DNA from: Opisthorchis felineus
Lineage: Eukaryota > Platyhelminthes > Trematoda > Opisthorchiida > Opisthorchiidae
DNA: 64,000 bases
NCBI GenBank assembly: GCA_004794785.1
Contig: SJOL01001804.1
Location: 478,509 to 542,508 of the forward strand
Direction of reading: 5' to 3'
Shown here piece after piece: positions 10,641 through 22,488 of this stretch. How positions within the stretch are numbered: position 1 is the stretch's first letter; each line of letters starts with the position of its first letter. A program made the translations under genes and the position numbers. The notes below the pieces were generated by a model. It was given only the letters and a program-made list of their open reading frames with translations. It was not told the origin of the DNA and ran no database searches.

Positions 10641-10787
10641 GGAAAAGTGACTTAATAATGACTGATGAAACGCTTTGAGAAACAGAGCAAACATACACCA
10701 GAACGGTCTTTCAAGGCAAGCCGACTGTTGAATATCAGAAAGCTTGAAAGGGCCGGGGCAGTTCGTGATCAAACACTTCAGCACTAT

Positions 10788-11306
10788 TTATGCTGCTTCC
10801 AAAGGTGGGGAGCAGAGTTGTTGAGCCAACACGGAGGCTAGCGGATTTGGTAATTTTACGCTGGTTTTGATTCCAAGGCTTCGAAGGCGCCTCCGTGGCA
10901 CACTTTTCTGCTTCCTGCCTTGCTGATTCCACCGCCTTTTGTTCACCTCTGGGGTCTTTTTCACCCTTCCGAGTCCGGTTTGCGCTGACCTTTTGTTTCT
11001 TTTGGATGCATCAAACCAAAAACATCGTTTGCAACATCGAGGTATATTGATCTTGATTGAAGTAGTCAGCCGAACAGCACAAAGGCGACTGTTCGCTGGA
11101 ATCCAGTCCAGTAAAGCGCACTCAACCCTCGGCCTAAGTACTGCTCCCACACTGTATATATCCCGAGCATCAGTACTCCCAGACACCCGAAGAGTAAAGC
11201 GCGAGGAACCTGGATTCATCCCGGACTGTCTGAGGTGTAGGACCGAACTGGAGCCTTGTATGCGTGTTTTGGAGACACGACATGCGTCGATCGAAAGAAA
11301 GAACAA
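10788..11306 (-). pseudogene. RTE-like LINE endonuclease fragment
   Basis: This 172-codon open frame contains SKTRIQGSSSVLHL, RFTLRVSGS and ECALLDWIPANSRLCAVRL (about 11130-11075). They fit the middle of an RTE-type APE endonuclease (consensus SETR...GVG...LLDW...SRL...ARL). The C-terminal 70 residues are basic and unassigned. There is no upstream catalytic N-terminus and no attached RT, so this is a fragment. Its orientation matches the CR1-like LINE next to it, but it belongs to a different family. Confidence 0.6.
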
Positions 11307-11313
11307 GATTTGA

Positions 11314-13053
11314 GCATGGGCTACCTGTTACTTAATTGGACACAGTATGGGCGTTGAAAGCAACAACGTGGAACTGATCCCTTGAACTTATTAAGCGTTC
11401 ATTTTGACTTATTTTACTGGACGGAAGCTTTGGTTAGGTAATTGCTAGCCAAATTAATCAGAAGGATTTGCGTGAGAGACAGTTGGGGAGGGGACATTGA
11501 ACTAAGAGCTGTAAGGACGAATGATACTCCTCATTTCCTCAGGCTGAAGAAGGGGCTTTGGTTGAGGTGCCTAACCTTGACCTTTTGACTCAATGACCTG
11601 ATCTACAAGGCAGAGAGAGGATATAGAGCTTTATTCGGAAACCTTTCTCTTTTGAGGACCCCCTCCCGGAGCCAATGATTCAGTAGTATTCATGGCAGGG
11701 TACAACCAAGCTCTGTTCTCTTTCTATTCCTACCTCCGGCATGAGGTAACGTGCTTGTGTGGTAGTTAAGCTCCAGTGTTTCCACAATAGTGGTGATGAC
11801 GTCCGCCTTTAAGCAGCATGTTATCCTACTTTTGCCCGGAATCACTAGTTAAGGGTGTTTTGTGTTGGTTGCACCTCTTTTTAACACTGCCTGTAAAGCG
11901 TCGTCGAAGTGCATCGACCACTCACGCGGCGTTTGACCGCAAACGTCCAGCCCGCCCTTTTTGATGGAACGGTACAGGATTACTTGTATTTTTCAAAGAC
12001 TGGTGTAGTTATGTGTTCCCCTCACCTCCTTTTTATTACTGAGATTGTCTCTTTCCTCGGGCGGATAAGACATTCCTAGTTTTCGGAAAAGTTTGGGAAC
12101 AACCGGTAGATTCATATGTCTGTTTAAGACTTCAGCTTCCTGCACGTTCTTACAGGAGATGAAGGAGCTTCATGGTGGAGAATAAATCATACACTATGAC
12201 AGTTAAGCGCTAGTGTATGTATTACTGGTATATTGTTATCAGTGATGATGTTCGTGCACATATTGGCTGTAAAAGTTCTGCTCTGAAGTATACGTCGCTA
12301 GGCAAGTGAAGACCCACAGAATTTTTATGTGCATAAGTTATTGTATATGAATGCAAACCGGTGTTGCGCAAAAGCCGTCTCGGTAGGCTCTTGGTCGTGT
12401 ATGAATGTAACGGGTGAGAAGCGCCATCAAGGATTTCCTTTGGAAGATATTTGCCAAACGGATTGCCACATATATCGCGTTCCAAAGACTTCCACAGGGA
12501 ATCGGCACAAAAGTAAGTACTGTCCTCATTCCTAGCTGACTTTCCGTCAAAGTGAAGCCTTTAAGCCTTTAAGCCCACAAAGGCTTACGCTGCTTGAACG
12601 GTACACAACACAATTCAAGCTTAGATTATGTATCACGGCGGTGTGACGGTCTTAGTACCATCTCATTGTCGCAGGGACCCTGCGGTACTCTGTAGGATAC
12701 CCGTCTGCGATTTAAGAGTGCAAAAGACGCACTCAGCACTATCAACTGTTAACCCAGCGAGCCTCTGAATCCCTATAGTGCATTTTCCTACTGAGCAGCA
12801 GAATTTATACTCGGGTTTTGCACGGCTCACTTGGTTACCCTCTGGTGACGAGGTCTGGCTGATATAAACTTCGATAAATGTCTGAAAGTATAATTACTTC
12901 ACTTGCATCCTCTTTATTTCATTTCAGCATCAGCACTACCATTAGCTGTATTCTACTTCTCCATATTTCTGCGTCGTCATCTTGACGTCAGCCAATGGTA
13001 TGCATCATTCCAGTGAAGATGTCTGACTAGCGTATGGAGCATATCTTCTTGTC
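11314..13053. other. Intergenic region upstream of the IQ-motif gene
   Basis: No gene is recognised. The frame 12329-12535 on plus meets a good donor sequence (AAA|GTAAGTAC at 12512) and could be a 5' exon of the gene at 13054, but there is no supporting motif. CTTTAAGCC is repeated in tandem near 12558-12576. No TATA box could be assigned. Confidence 0.35.
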
Positions 13054-13467
13054 ATGAATATAACGGATGCGGTTATCAAACTCCAGTCCATAGCCAGAGG
13101 ATTCATTGTTCGTTCACGCCTCAAAAGGGCCTTGATTGCGTTCAAATCAATTGCTGCTGAATTGGGGGAAGATCCTTGCCATTTTTCTTGGTTTAATATG
13201 TGCAGGTCACTTCCTGCGACCGGAACCAAAATGCATGTGCAGTCGGAATCAAATGTGCTTTCCACTTGTCTAACTAGTTTATCCCTGTCTGACTTGTGTT
13301 ACTTGCGAAACGACCTGTTTTTCGAGGTTGTATGGCTAGATCAAGCGATTCAAAGTCGAGTGGAGTTTTTAAACTACAAGCAGAACATTCTGCACACACT
13401 AGGGGGTACTGAGACGGGCGATGACCAGCCACCTGACAACCCTGTATTGTGTGGTGGCAGCCAGTAA
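13054..13467 (+). CDS. IQCC: IQ motif-containing protein similar to IQCC
   Basis: A complete 137-residue frame from ATG (context CTTGTCATGA) to TAA. Residues 10-20, LQSIARGFIVR, form an IQ motif (pattern IQxxxRGxxxR), a calmodulin or myosin-light-chain binding helix. It is followed by a helix (residues 21-45) comparable to the vertebrate IQCC N-terminus. Residues 91-110, EVVWLDQAIQSRVEFLNYKQ, closely resemble the second conserved IQCC block, which I recall as ELLWLQQAIxSRxEYLxLKQ. The order and spacing of both blocks fit, but the long vertebrate C-terminal tail is absent. The function of IQCC proteins is poorly known; calmodulin binding is inferred. The frame is intronless here, although an unseen 5' exon is possible. 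A poly(A) signal follows at 13607. Composition and uninterrupted frame contrast with the surrounding pseudogenes. Confidence 0.75.
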   Translation: MNITDAVIKLQSIARGFIVRSRLKRALIAFKSIAAELGEDPCHFSWFNMCRSLPATGTKMHVQSESNVLSTCLTSLSLSDLCYLRNDLFFEVVWLDQAIQSRVEFLNYKQNILHTLGGTETGDDQPPDNPVLCGGSQ

Positions 13468-13606
13468 TGCTTACACTAATGGGGTCTTTTTGTGTAAATT
13501 ATTCCTGATCTTACCATATGTATACACTTCAATTTACCTCTGAAACTTCGGCGTTTGACTTCCAAATCAATTCGCCTACCCTTCGTGATTTGTGCTGCTT
13601 TGGTTC

Positions 13607-13612
13607 AATAAA
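13607..13612 (+). terminator. Poly(A) signal AATAAA of the IQ-motif gene
   Basis: AATAAA lies 140 bases after the TAA stop and is followed by a T-rich and GT-rich stretch (13620-13650), as expected for cleavage and polyadenylation. Confidence 0.7.
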
Positions 13613-14094
13613 CACAACTAGTTTTTTTTCCGAATCAATGTGTTTTTGTTCAACAATTTATAGCTCAACGTACGGGTTTCTGCTTTTGGCCCTATGAAAT
13701 CATCTTACAGCTTATTAACGTGATATTAAAACACTGTTAGGGGGACTCTGGTGTCTGCATTACCTTTTCTTTTCTTTGTCGGATTTTGCTCGTTCGCTAT
13801 GATCGGCGTACGCTACTCCCATAGTTTCTTCAGGATGTGATGAACATTTGCCGAATAAACCTGATTCTTTTCAGAATCAGCACACGGTGCAGCTTGTGAG
13901 TGGTCTGTTTTTGACAAGATGTCCACCTGATTGCATGCTATATGCGGTAAACGCATGACTGTCTTATTTCGCATAGACGTATCGGCTACCAAATTAGTAG
14001 AAGTGAACGTTACTCAGTGATTGACTGGTCTCACCCCACGCCTTAAGTCTATGCTGACGGTGGCCGTGTCCGTTTCATTCGTTATGGTATTGTA
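13613..14094. other. Downstream flank of the IQ-motif gene
   Basis: No gene is seen. A 21-base segment at 13875-13895 lies between a strong acceptor (CTGATTCTTTTCAG) and a good donor (GTGAGTGG). It is discussed as a possible micro-exon, but it could be chance. Confidence 0.3.
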
Positions 14095-14180
14095 ACGTGG
14101 CCCGATCAGCATCATCATCAAAGACAGCAACATCAGTGTTGACACTGATGCTTCACTGCCGTACAACCATAAGGTTCGTC
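14095..14180 (-). mobile_element. Hairpin plus ATG-tail module, minus copy
   Basis: On the minus strand the bases read TGTACGGCAGTGAAG, then CATCAGTGT-CA-ACACTGATG and a short, decayed ATG repeat. This is the same module as at 8018 and 63485. No element body is recognisable upstream of it, so it is either a 5'-truncated copy or strongly decayed. Confidence 0.6.
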
Positions 14181-17100
14181 TAATTATATTTAAGGCCCTA
14201 GGGTGAAAAGAAAAAGAATGGGTGAAGGAGGGGACCTGGTACTGGCCTATGTCAAGCGTTCTGAGGCCCGATATCAAAAACTACCAGACCGTTACGGTGT
14301 AAGGTCATCTCGCGCACTTTTTTGTTCTTGTGACCATTGCCTGACTGAACGATTGAACAAAACAGGGTACCTGGGACTTAAGCCTAAGCTTGCAGACAAT
14401 CACAGCATTGCGATTTGAACTCGTGAGATCACTGCAGCCGAATGGCTGTACGTTAATATGTTATTTCACTGAACCCTTTACCCGTGAAATACTGTACTTA
14501 CCATAAAATTCGTTATTTCTGTATAGTTCCGTGAAAACTCATGGTTCACTGGCCTGATGACTACCACAGAAATCAAGTTTTGCTGAACACGCTGTCTGTC
14601 CTGATGGCGTCCACGGGCATCTTCCATCACTCACTACTTGATGCTTAGGCTCAATAAAAATCTACTACCCTGTGTGGATTTACCGCTCAATTCGAAATAT
14701 TACGTCACCGATGCGTGTGGGTGGGTCCGGCTAGACGTGGCTGCCCTTTCTACTGCCGCAACTGGAATAGGCGCTGTTTTTAGTAGTATTAACTCTCAAT
14801 CCTTTTTAGCCTGTAATTTCTCCGGTTGCTGGCCACGTCGCTTATACTAGTCTCTCGCTTTGTTTGTATTTTGGCATTTTTGTTATCTGTCACCGATCCA
14901 CCCAGTCAATGAGAAAGTCTGCTGCACGTGGGTGTTGCTGACATAGTGATGCGTAAACTCGGAGACAGCGCCATTCGTGGACTACGTAAAACCGCCACTG
15001 ATCATACGAAGTTAATCCAATGAGGTGTGTGCAAGAGTTGGAACTGCGAAGGCAATCATCATCATGGAAAGGCTGCGTGAGCCATTACCGTTGAAAACCG
15101 TTCATTTGTCCCGAGAGCTTTCTGAAACGTAGGCCACACAGATGGACTACCACCTGGAAATCCATTGATATCTGACTGTTCTCACCATCTTTCCACCAAA
15201 GGAATGATGAGTACCGTCTATGGTTCTCCGGTACTCTGATTCGACTAAATATGGCTTCTATATCCGAAACAAACACAAAAGAGATTGGATGAATCGCCAC
15301 AAAACGCCCAAAATACCGTTTCCCATATCAGGCCCAGAAAGTAACTGGTTATTTAGACAGTAGCCGTTGAACCGGCGAGTGCAATCAAACAACTTGTACC
15401 TTGTTTGGTTTTAGTGGGTGAAACTGGATGGTGGAGAATGTACCAACGTCGCCCCTGTATGTCAGGAACAGAACTAACCTCGTATACCCCTTGCTCAGAT
15501 ACTCGGTAACAGCCACTACATAGAGCTTCTTTAAGGCACTTTGTCAGTTTTCTAACGCCACTATTTAATCGCTTCAGACAGTGCTCATTCGCTCGTTCAC
15601 GTAGGCGCCTGGTTATGGAACCGAATGGTTTTTTCCACAAGAATCAGCATACGAGCGAATGCAAAACGCAGTTGAGAAATCAGACACTATCTTTTTATGG
15701 GCGACACAAAACTGGCGTGACGAAGCATAGCTGAACCATGCAAGCCTAAAGTGCTTGTGGTAGTAAGACAGTTAGCCTGAGTCAAAATGCAAAATGAAAA
15801 CCAAGTGAAATCGGGGACATTAAAGAGGAACCAGTAGCCTGACACGTAACTGCCGAGCCGCATGGTCATATCAGAGAAGAGTGCGCAGAGAGATCGTTGA
15901 GCAGACTATTAGGTGCACCGGTTTCTCTGGCTTTGGTAATGTACAAGTGATCTTGGTCTTGCTGAAGCTAGTAACCTCTCAAGACAGCCATTATTTGCCA
16001 GCCTGAGAGAATGAATAGTAAATGCCCCGATCACAGGGAACTAGTTTTGTTTACTACCTTCGTTCTTACCATCATTGCTTATTCTCTGATCTGGTCTGTT
16101 CAAACAAAACTACCGGGATGGTTCTATAGGTCATTTCAGGCTCCTTTTTGGAGGATTGCATTGAAATGTTCCACTAGAGCGACGTTCCAGACATTTTGAG
16201 GGACGATAGCATTTCTCAAATCGACTGTCTGCTAGGGTGTGCTTTTTCGAAGTTCGCTGGGTTGTAATCCGGGACCACAAAATCTGCCATCGATTTGTCG
16301 TTTGTGAGTGCTGAATGCGGTAGTGGTATTTTCTAGCTTACTTATGAAAACATCAGCAACTAGGAGTTCCTGATGGGGAGTCAGTAGCCACTCTGACTAT
16401 CTTGTATATCTCTAATCTAAATTCGAACTGCACCCCTTCTGTGTGACTGCTTTTGGCCCATCCCATGTGCTACTTGTTTCAAAATCACTGGCTTCCTTAT
16501 AGGGCTACCCACTTTTGGGAGCCCAGTTTAAGCTGGTCCCTTGAGATCTGCTTCAAAGATAACTCGGAAGAGACCACTTTTGAGCTGTCTATTTGGTCTG
16601 CCCTGAGAGGAGCAACGCACACAAGCTGTTGATGTTTTTATTGGGAGGTTTGTGAACGAAGTTGGTACTTCTAGAAAATATTCTATCGTGTAATGTTAAG
16701 CTCTTTACTGGAGTGTACTTAACTGAAAGATTCGTTCGGAATGTTTTTTGGCAGCTTTTCCACACTACTCCTGAACACGTTAACCATTTCCACATTGAGA
16801 GTCTATTATACCCAAGATTGACCTTGGACAGGCCACAGTCTCGAGACAGTCGTTCGTGCCAGGTGTTTGAACGCGACTGGGCTAGTTTTTCCTTGCTGTT
16901 TCAAGTAACTTTCTATCTGGAGCGTGTTACAGTTTTTGAGGGATCTCTTCACTTTATTCAAATAGCCTTTTCATGAAACTAATGCTAGAACCCTTTAGGT
17001 ATAGATAATACTATATCGTCAGTTCAAAAATCTTCTGGTATAAAGGCTGGTAGAATGTTGAAGGGCGTAAGTTTTGAATGGTCAGATCCTAATTAGGAGC

Positions 17101-17342
17101 TAGGTCGCATATCTAACTGTTGGACATATGGATTCCTATTTGAATTCCCAGATTGAGTTTGTGGTGATGACAAAATTTTGGTCCTAAATAGTAGGTTACT
17201 CTTGTTCTATGGTGAACATCTCTCATATTAGTGGCTCTTAACCTCTTTCATACGGCACATTCTTTTCAGTATGTCGCGAAATTCTATCCACCGCTCTGTG
17301 CTTTGCTATACGGATGCGAAGTATTCTAGATAACAAGAATAT
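14181..17342. other. Non-coding stretch, no supported gene
   Basis: Small open frames (for example 15353-15640 minus and 16662-16976 plus) lack motifs and convincing splice contexts. Nothing else is recognised. Confidence 0.4.
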
Positions 17343-17556
17343 TGGTCGTTGTCTTGTTCGCTGAGCTGGGTAATTTTATTGCAAACGTTTCATCACCAAT
17401 CGAGGTGACATCACCAGTGCATTGTTCGGGTGCGTCGTGGTGCGTAGCGATGGGTTGGTGGTTGTGCTCTCTAACAACGAATTGATGATGTCACCTCGAT
17501 TGGTGATGAAACGTTTGCAATCAAATTGCCCAGCTCAGCGAACAAGCCAACGACCA
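17343..17556. repeat. Long inverted repeat, 71-bp arms and 72-bp loop
   Basis: Left arm 17343-17413 and right arm 17486-17556 are reverse complements with about three mismatches. The loop is 17414-17485. The near-identity of the arms argues for a recent origin or for hairpin-templated correction. It could be a foldback element, a MITE-like unit, or the terminus of a larger retroelement. No transposase or target-site duplication was recognised. Confidence 0.92.
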
Positions 17557-17904
17557 TCTACGCTACCTGAGCTACCAACATTTTCCTCTATAGAAAAACA
17601 AGAATATTATAGGTATGAAATACTACTAGTTCAGCTCACTATCACTACTGATGCAATCCGGTAGGAGAATATGCTCAGAGAAGAGTTCGTCGATTTTATG
17701 AAAACTTAAGTAGCTTTTATGGTTCGCTCCAGGAAATGCGGAGAAATAGCTGGAAGGACACAACGCGTATCTTTTCAGCCACCAGTGCATTTCACATCAC
17801 ACTTTTTTGAACAGTCGTTCTGTCCTGGTGCAACTATTCTGGTGAGAGGAGAAGCAGTGGACTCAAAATTCACCCTTATTCAAGCTCATCAGTAGTGCAT
17901 ATCC

Positions 17905-17975
17905 TTGGCCGTGTCGGGGTGTGAACTCTGGACATGCGAGGCGAGTGTGTCACCATTACTCCACTAGGGTATGCT
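17905..17975 (-). repeat. Degenerate tRNA-like SINE head
   Basis: On the minus strand an A-box-like TAGTGGAGTAATGGTGAC and a B-box-like GAGTTCACACCCC sit at tRNA-like spacing. The flanking stems do not pair well, so this is not called as a tRNA gene. Confidence 0.4.
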
Positions 17976-20900
17976 GGACGCACCTGAATCATCACTTCTG
18001 AAAAGGTGAATGTGTTCACGCTTTGGCGATGTGGTTGGTTTGCCCAACGGTTCGAAGGAGGGTTCAGTGGCTCTCCTGGTTACGTATACCGACTGACCCA
18101 GCCAGGTAGCGCTAAGGACAACTGAAGGCTGCTGGACAATTTTCGATCAGATGTGTGTTTATAGAATTCGTAGAATTTCCAGGCACTGTTGATACACTCT
18201 AGTGAAAGCGAATCTCGAGATAATTGCTTACTCTTTTGGTATGGACCGACTAGAACAGTTGCACCGGGGACAAGAGGAGGCAGTTCGGGTGAGATTGACG
18301 CGAATGTAACTTCTACACCGCAACCGCCTACAAAAGAGTCAACCCTGAAAACTTCACCCTAATAGCATGTATTTCAGTTAGAAGGTTTTATATCGATCCT
18401 CGTATGGCTTCTGCTTGATTTAACTCTGCTTTAAATAGCAGGCTCGTTACCGGACACAAATGACAGACTAACATTAGTTGGTCTAGGAACTGGTAAAATA
18501 CCCTCTGAATAATTCAATCTAACAATGGAACCAGAATGGCTCTTAACTTTAGGTTGTGAAACTAAAGCTTACTAAGGTAAGGAATTCGATGCATAAGGTC
18601 AGTTCAGTTTGTAACTAGTCACGAGGAATAAAGAGGGTACCGGTCATGTCGGTAATTTGGTTGTACACAATCATAAAGATGTTGCACCACAGAGTAAAGT
18701 TGCAACGAACGCCAAACGAAGCCCAAGGAATGAAATATTAGGAAACCGTAGATCCAGAAGTTTCGGCAGCAGAAGGCATGGTCAACCACGGAAGACAATA
18801 CACAAAAGCCAGTCGCCAATTCGATGATGAGTTTAAGCCCAGTCTAATAAGTTTAAGTTAATCTCAACGCATGAATTTTTCCAAATTATTCCCCAGTCCT
18901 TATCGTGTTCCATTCCTCTCCATAGGCAAAACCATTGGTTTTATTCATCTTTGTCTTCCGAAGGACTGAGGTAACGTTTTTTGAATTATCAGCCTATAAT
19001 TAAAATGCCGACAGCTGTTCCTCCCGTTGATCAATACACGAATTAAAAAAGCGGTACTCGGGTAGACCAGCTGATCAACATTATTAAGAATAGAAACTGG
19101 TTCAGGTAGTATGTGGCTGTAGCAAAACCGATTTTAACTACTCTATGTGAATGTGCTTCAATTGATACATCCAAGGCGAAATGTCTAAGTTTCACATCCT
19201 TTCAACAGTACCAAGAAATGCGTCATTATGAGCTTATTTGCCTGATGTATCTATCACTGCGCGGATCATCCGAATCACTTGTCCTTCCCAAGAATCTGTG
19301 TCCCTGCTTTACTAAGACATACACAGTGTGCCCAAAAGTGCGCATTACCTCCGCCTGAGTCTTTCCCTTACTGCATTGGCGTGATGATTCCGGTTACGCA
19401 AAGTGCCTCAAATATCGCCCTTGTGGGAGATCATGTGCAATTAATGACCTCAATCCTAATGGGATTTGGAAGTAATCACCTGACATATCAGGTGGATATA
19501 TGACCAATTAAAATTTACGTGTACCATCATGTTGTCATGTTTTTACTAAGTTCATGTAGTATTCGATATACAAAACGGACGCACATGAATGGGGCTGACC
19601 AGCCTGACAGTCGAAAAGTCCAACACTTTGAGTTGAACAGTTAACTGCCTCAAATTTCACCACAGATCAGTCGCCGGATCACCCCAAGCATGCCCGAATT
19701 TGGAAGCGTTTGACTGCTTATACCAAGTTAACACAAAAGGTTCCAACAGGAATGCATGCGCGTACGATACAACACCTGGAATAAATTATATCAAACGTAC
19801 TCAGTTAACTGTCTTATGTTCACAAAATCTCTTGTGTCAAACGTTATCGAATTTCGCTGCATCGTATCTAACTTATTGCGCCCACTAAATTTGAACTTGG
19901 TGAACATATTTGCTGACAAATAAAACGAGTTCACGATTTGGTTGACATGAAATTTGCCCCCCTCCCTGTATACGGTAGAGATTGGGGACGTGTCATCCGG
20001 TAAGCTTACTGCTTATAGCTTGCTTCGGCACCCAGCCAACCCTTTGTTTCGCTTTACCTTCTAACCACTGTTTTGAGTTCATGCACCGATTGCAACAGAT
20101 CATCTGATGGGTTTTTGGAATTTTTCACCTTATCAAACCGTCACAGCCAGCTTCATAATAAGGCTGTGTCCGGCGCTAATCTCAGCACGATGTCCCGTAC
20201 GGATTCAACATGTTTTGTGCAAACTTGAAGGCCTTTACGGCGACAGTGCAAATCAGAAACCTGTACACAGTCATTTCACCTTCAGTTACATGGTGACATG
20301 ATTTCAGAAACAGCTCCAAACGTACAACTGGCTGAGAGATCAATTTCTCCGCAAATCGCGGGTGACTGTTCTCGTAACATTGTAACCACGCAGACAAGGT
20401 GGACGAAATCTCACCTCGAAATCTGACAGGCCAAGAGTAACTCAGAGGTAGTCGACGATCTGAATGAAAGGCGAATCCAATCGATAAACGTACCTATAAA
20501 CCTTAGTGTTCCTTATCCGTTTCGGACTTCCCTAAGCAGATCCAATCATTTTTGACCTTCCAAAACCACTCAAGATGGGAAAACTATTCTAAGAATGTTC
20601 ACCTGGTCGTAACATCACGTGTTGCATGTCCTTGAGTAGCACCATCCAATAAACTTTCACTCTCAATTACCGCGTAATGATGTAATTTAGATGAGTTCAC
20701 ACTTGTCATTTGGATTCATTTCAATTCACGAATGACACCGTCACCGCACAGAGCCACAATCTCACAGTCGTAATCGAAAAACCGAAAGCACTCACTGTGA
20801 TCTTCGCTGTTTAGTTTACCTTGATTTCCACCGTAATTTTAACTCGCCGTTTCCAAATAACGTCAAATGGAATTTGTGTGCTATGACGAGTTATTTGGTC

Positions 20901-22185
20901 AGGATGTTTCCATGTCTGAAGACAACAACCGAGAATAAAAGTGTTATTGGTGCAACTCCCTTTCCAGTGTGAGTCTGTGTAACTCCTTCTGTGCTCACTC
21001 AGAGGCGCCTCAAGGTATGGCCAACTTCAGTAGCGTACTTGCAATCTGTCAGAGCGATTGGAAGTATGGTCACATGTTGGTCATTTGTTAAACCACTGTA
21101 AGACCTCATTCTCTAAGATTTCTCAATATGGCATGGTTTTATTCAACCAAACTTGTAGGGTTGCATAGTAACGAGGCAAAAGTACCAGTGTTGTCCTAAA
21201 ATCGTGAAACTGACGCCCCGTTCCACTACTGACGTAGTTTTGTTTCTAATTTAGTTACTGTTACAAAGATTAGTAGTGTAAATACAGGTCGACCTCCAAT
21301 GGTAGAAAAGTTGAAGATACGGCACAGTAGATCGTCAAACCATTCAGTCATCACAAACACAACTTTCGGAAAGATCACACCTTTTGGCGGGTGAGCGGTG
21401 AGCCAAAAAATCTTTACACATAGACCTGCATGAATTTCGGCAATCAGTGATTTATGGGAGGGTCACGGATATACGTCCCTATGATTGTTTGCAGGGGAAG
21501 CTAAAATCTGTGGTGCGTTTACCGTGGATGACCACCGTTTCGTAATTAGAAGTATGCAGTCCGTTTCTTCTTTAACGAAGTAAGGCACATGTCTCACTCC
21601 TCCGTTTAGATCTGGTGCGATTTCGGCGTTGATTACAAGACTGCCAAGAAGCATTATTGACCGCACATAATGCCGCCACTATGTGCTCAGGTTTCAGTAC
21701 TCTTTTGTCATCAGATTCTAACTGACTCAGGGGCCAGGTGAGTAATAAGACTATCGTTCTGGGTGAGAAAATTTTCCTTTTCGGAAAAGCTTGGTAGATT
21801 TATTGCTCGGAAACGTTTCGATTTTGACACAAACGCTCTGTCAGGCCAAGTAGCTAGGTTACCAGTTTGGTCGAGATTTAAGGCGGAAGGAGAACCAAGC
21901 AGCTAGGTCAACTGATTGAACTTCCTTACGACTACTTTTATGTTGTAGGTGACCACTTAGTCAGATGCTATCAGCCGTTTCTCTTAAATTATCTCAAACC
22001 ATGCTGTGCAGGTTGTAGCTGATACCCTATTGTATTGGGCCAGGTATATCCCTTATTACCGGTTCCAAAAATGTTGAAGATCAGGCATCTTATCACCATC
22101 TGTCCCAGGAAGCGGTAGTAACGCTTATCCTTGGCTTTGCACTGCTATTCACTCAAACTTCTATTTTTCTGGCTGGAACAGCTGA
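17976..22185. other. Non-coding stretch, no supported gene
   Basis: Only short frames without motifs are present (for example 19113-19503, 20107-20397). A strong donor, CAG|GTGAGTAA at 21738, lies after a T-rich acceptor-like stretch, but no convincing exon can be framed between them. Confidence 0.4.
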
Positions 22186-22488
22186 TCATCGGCTTGAAGT
22201 AATTTGGACCGGTCTGCAGGTGGACAACAAGCAGACCTGGTTATCGGGCAAGCAAGCAAACTCAGTGTGAAAATCATAAAAGTCCACCCAATTGTGGGTG
22301 TGGCCATGGTTTACACAGATACTGAATTCCCGTTGCAGACAGCTACTCCTTGATCCTATTTTTACATGATCCATTACTGATGGGAAAAAAGATGGATTTC
22401 GACAAAGCAGAGGTTTGTCTATACACAGGCTGTAAGGCACTGTTAGATTTCTGAGCGCTATTCCAACACTGGGATTACACGGAACCAT
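22186..22488 (-). CDS. Uncertain open frame, possible exon
   Basis: A 100-codon frame with six or more Cys residues, including CVNHGHTHNW and CLPDNQVCLL. Extracellular Cys-rich exons look like this, but no domain was recognised and the splice sites are weak. It could equally be a chance frame. Confidence 0.2.
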   Translation of the reverse strand: MVPCNPSVGIALRNLTVPYSLCIDKPLLCRNPSFFPSVMDHVKIGSRSSCLQREFSICVNHGHTHNWVDFYDFHTEFACLPDNQVCLLSTCRPVQITSSR

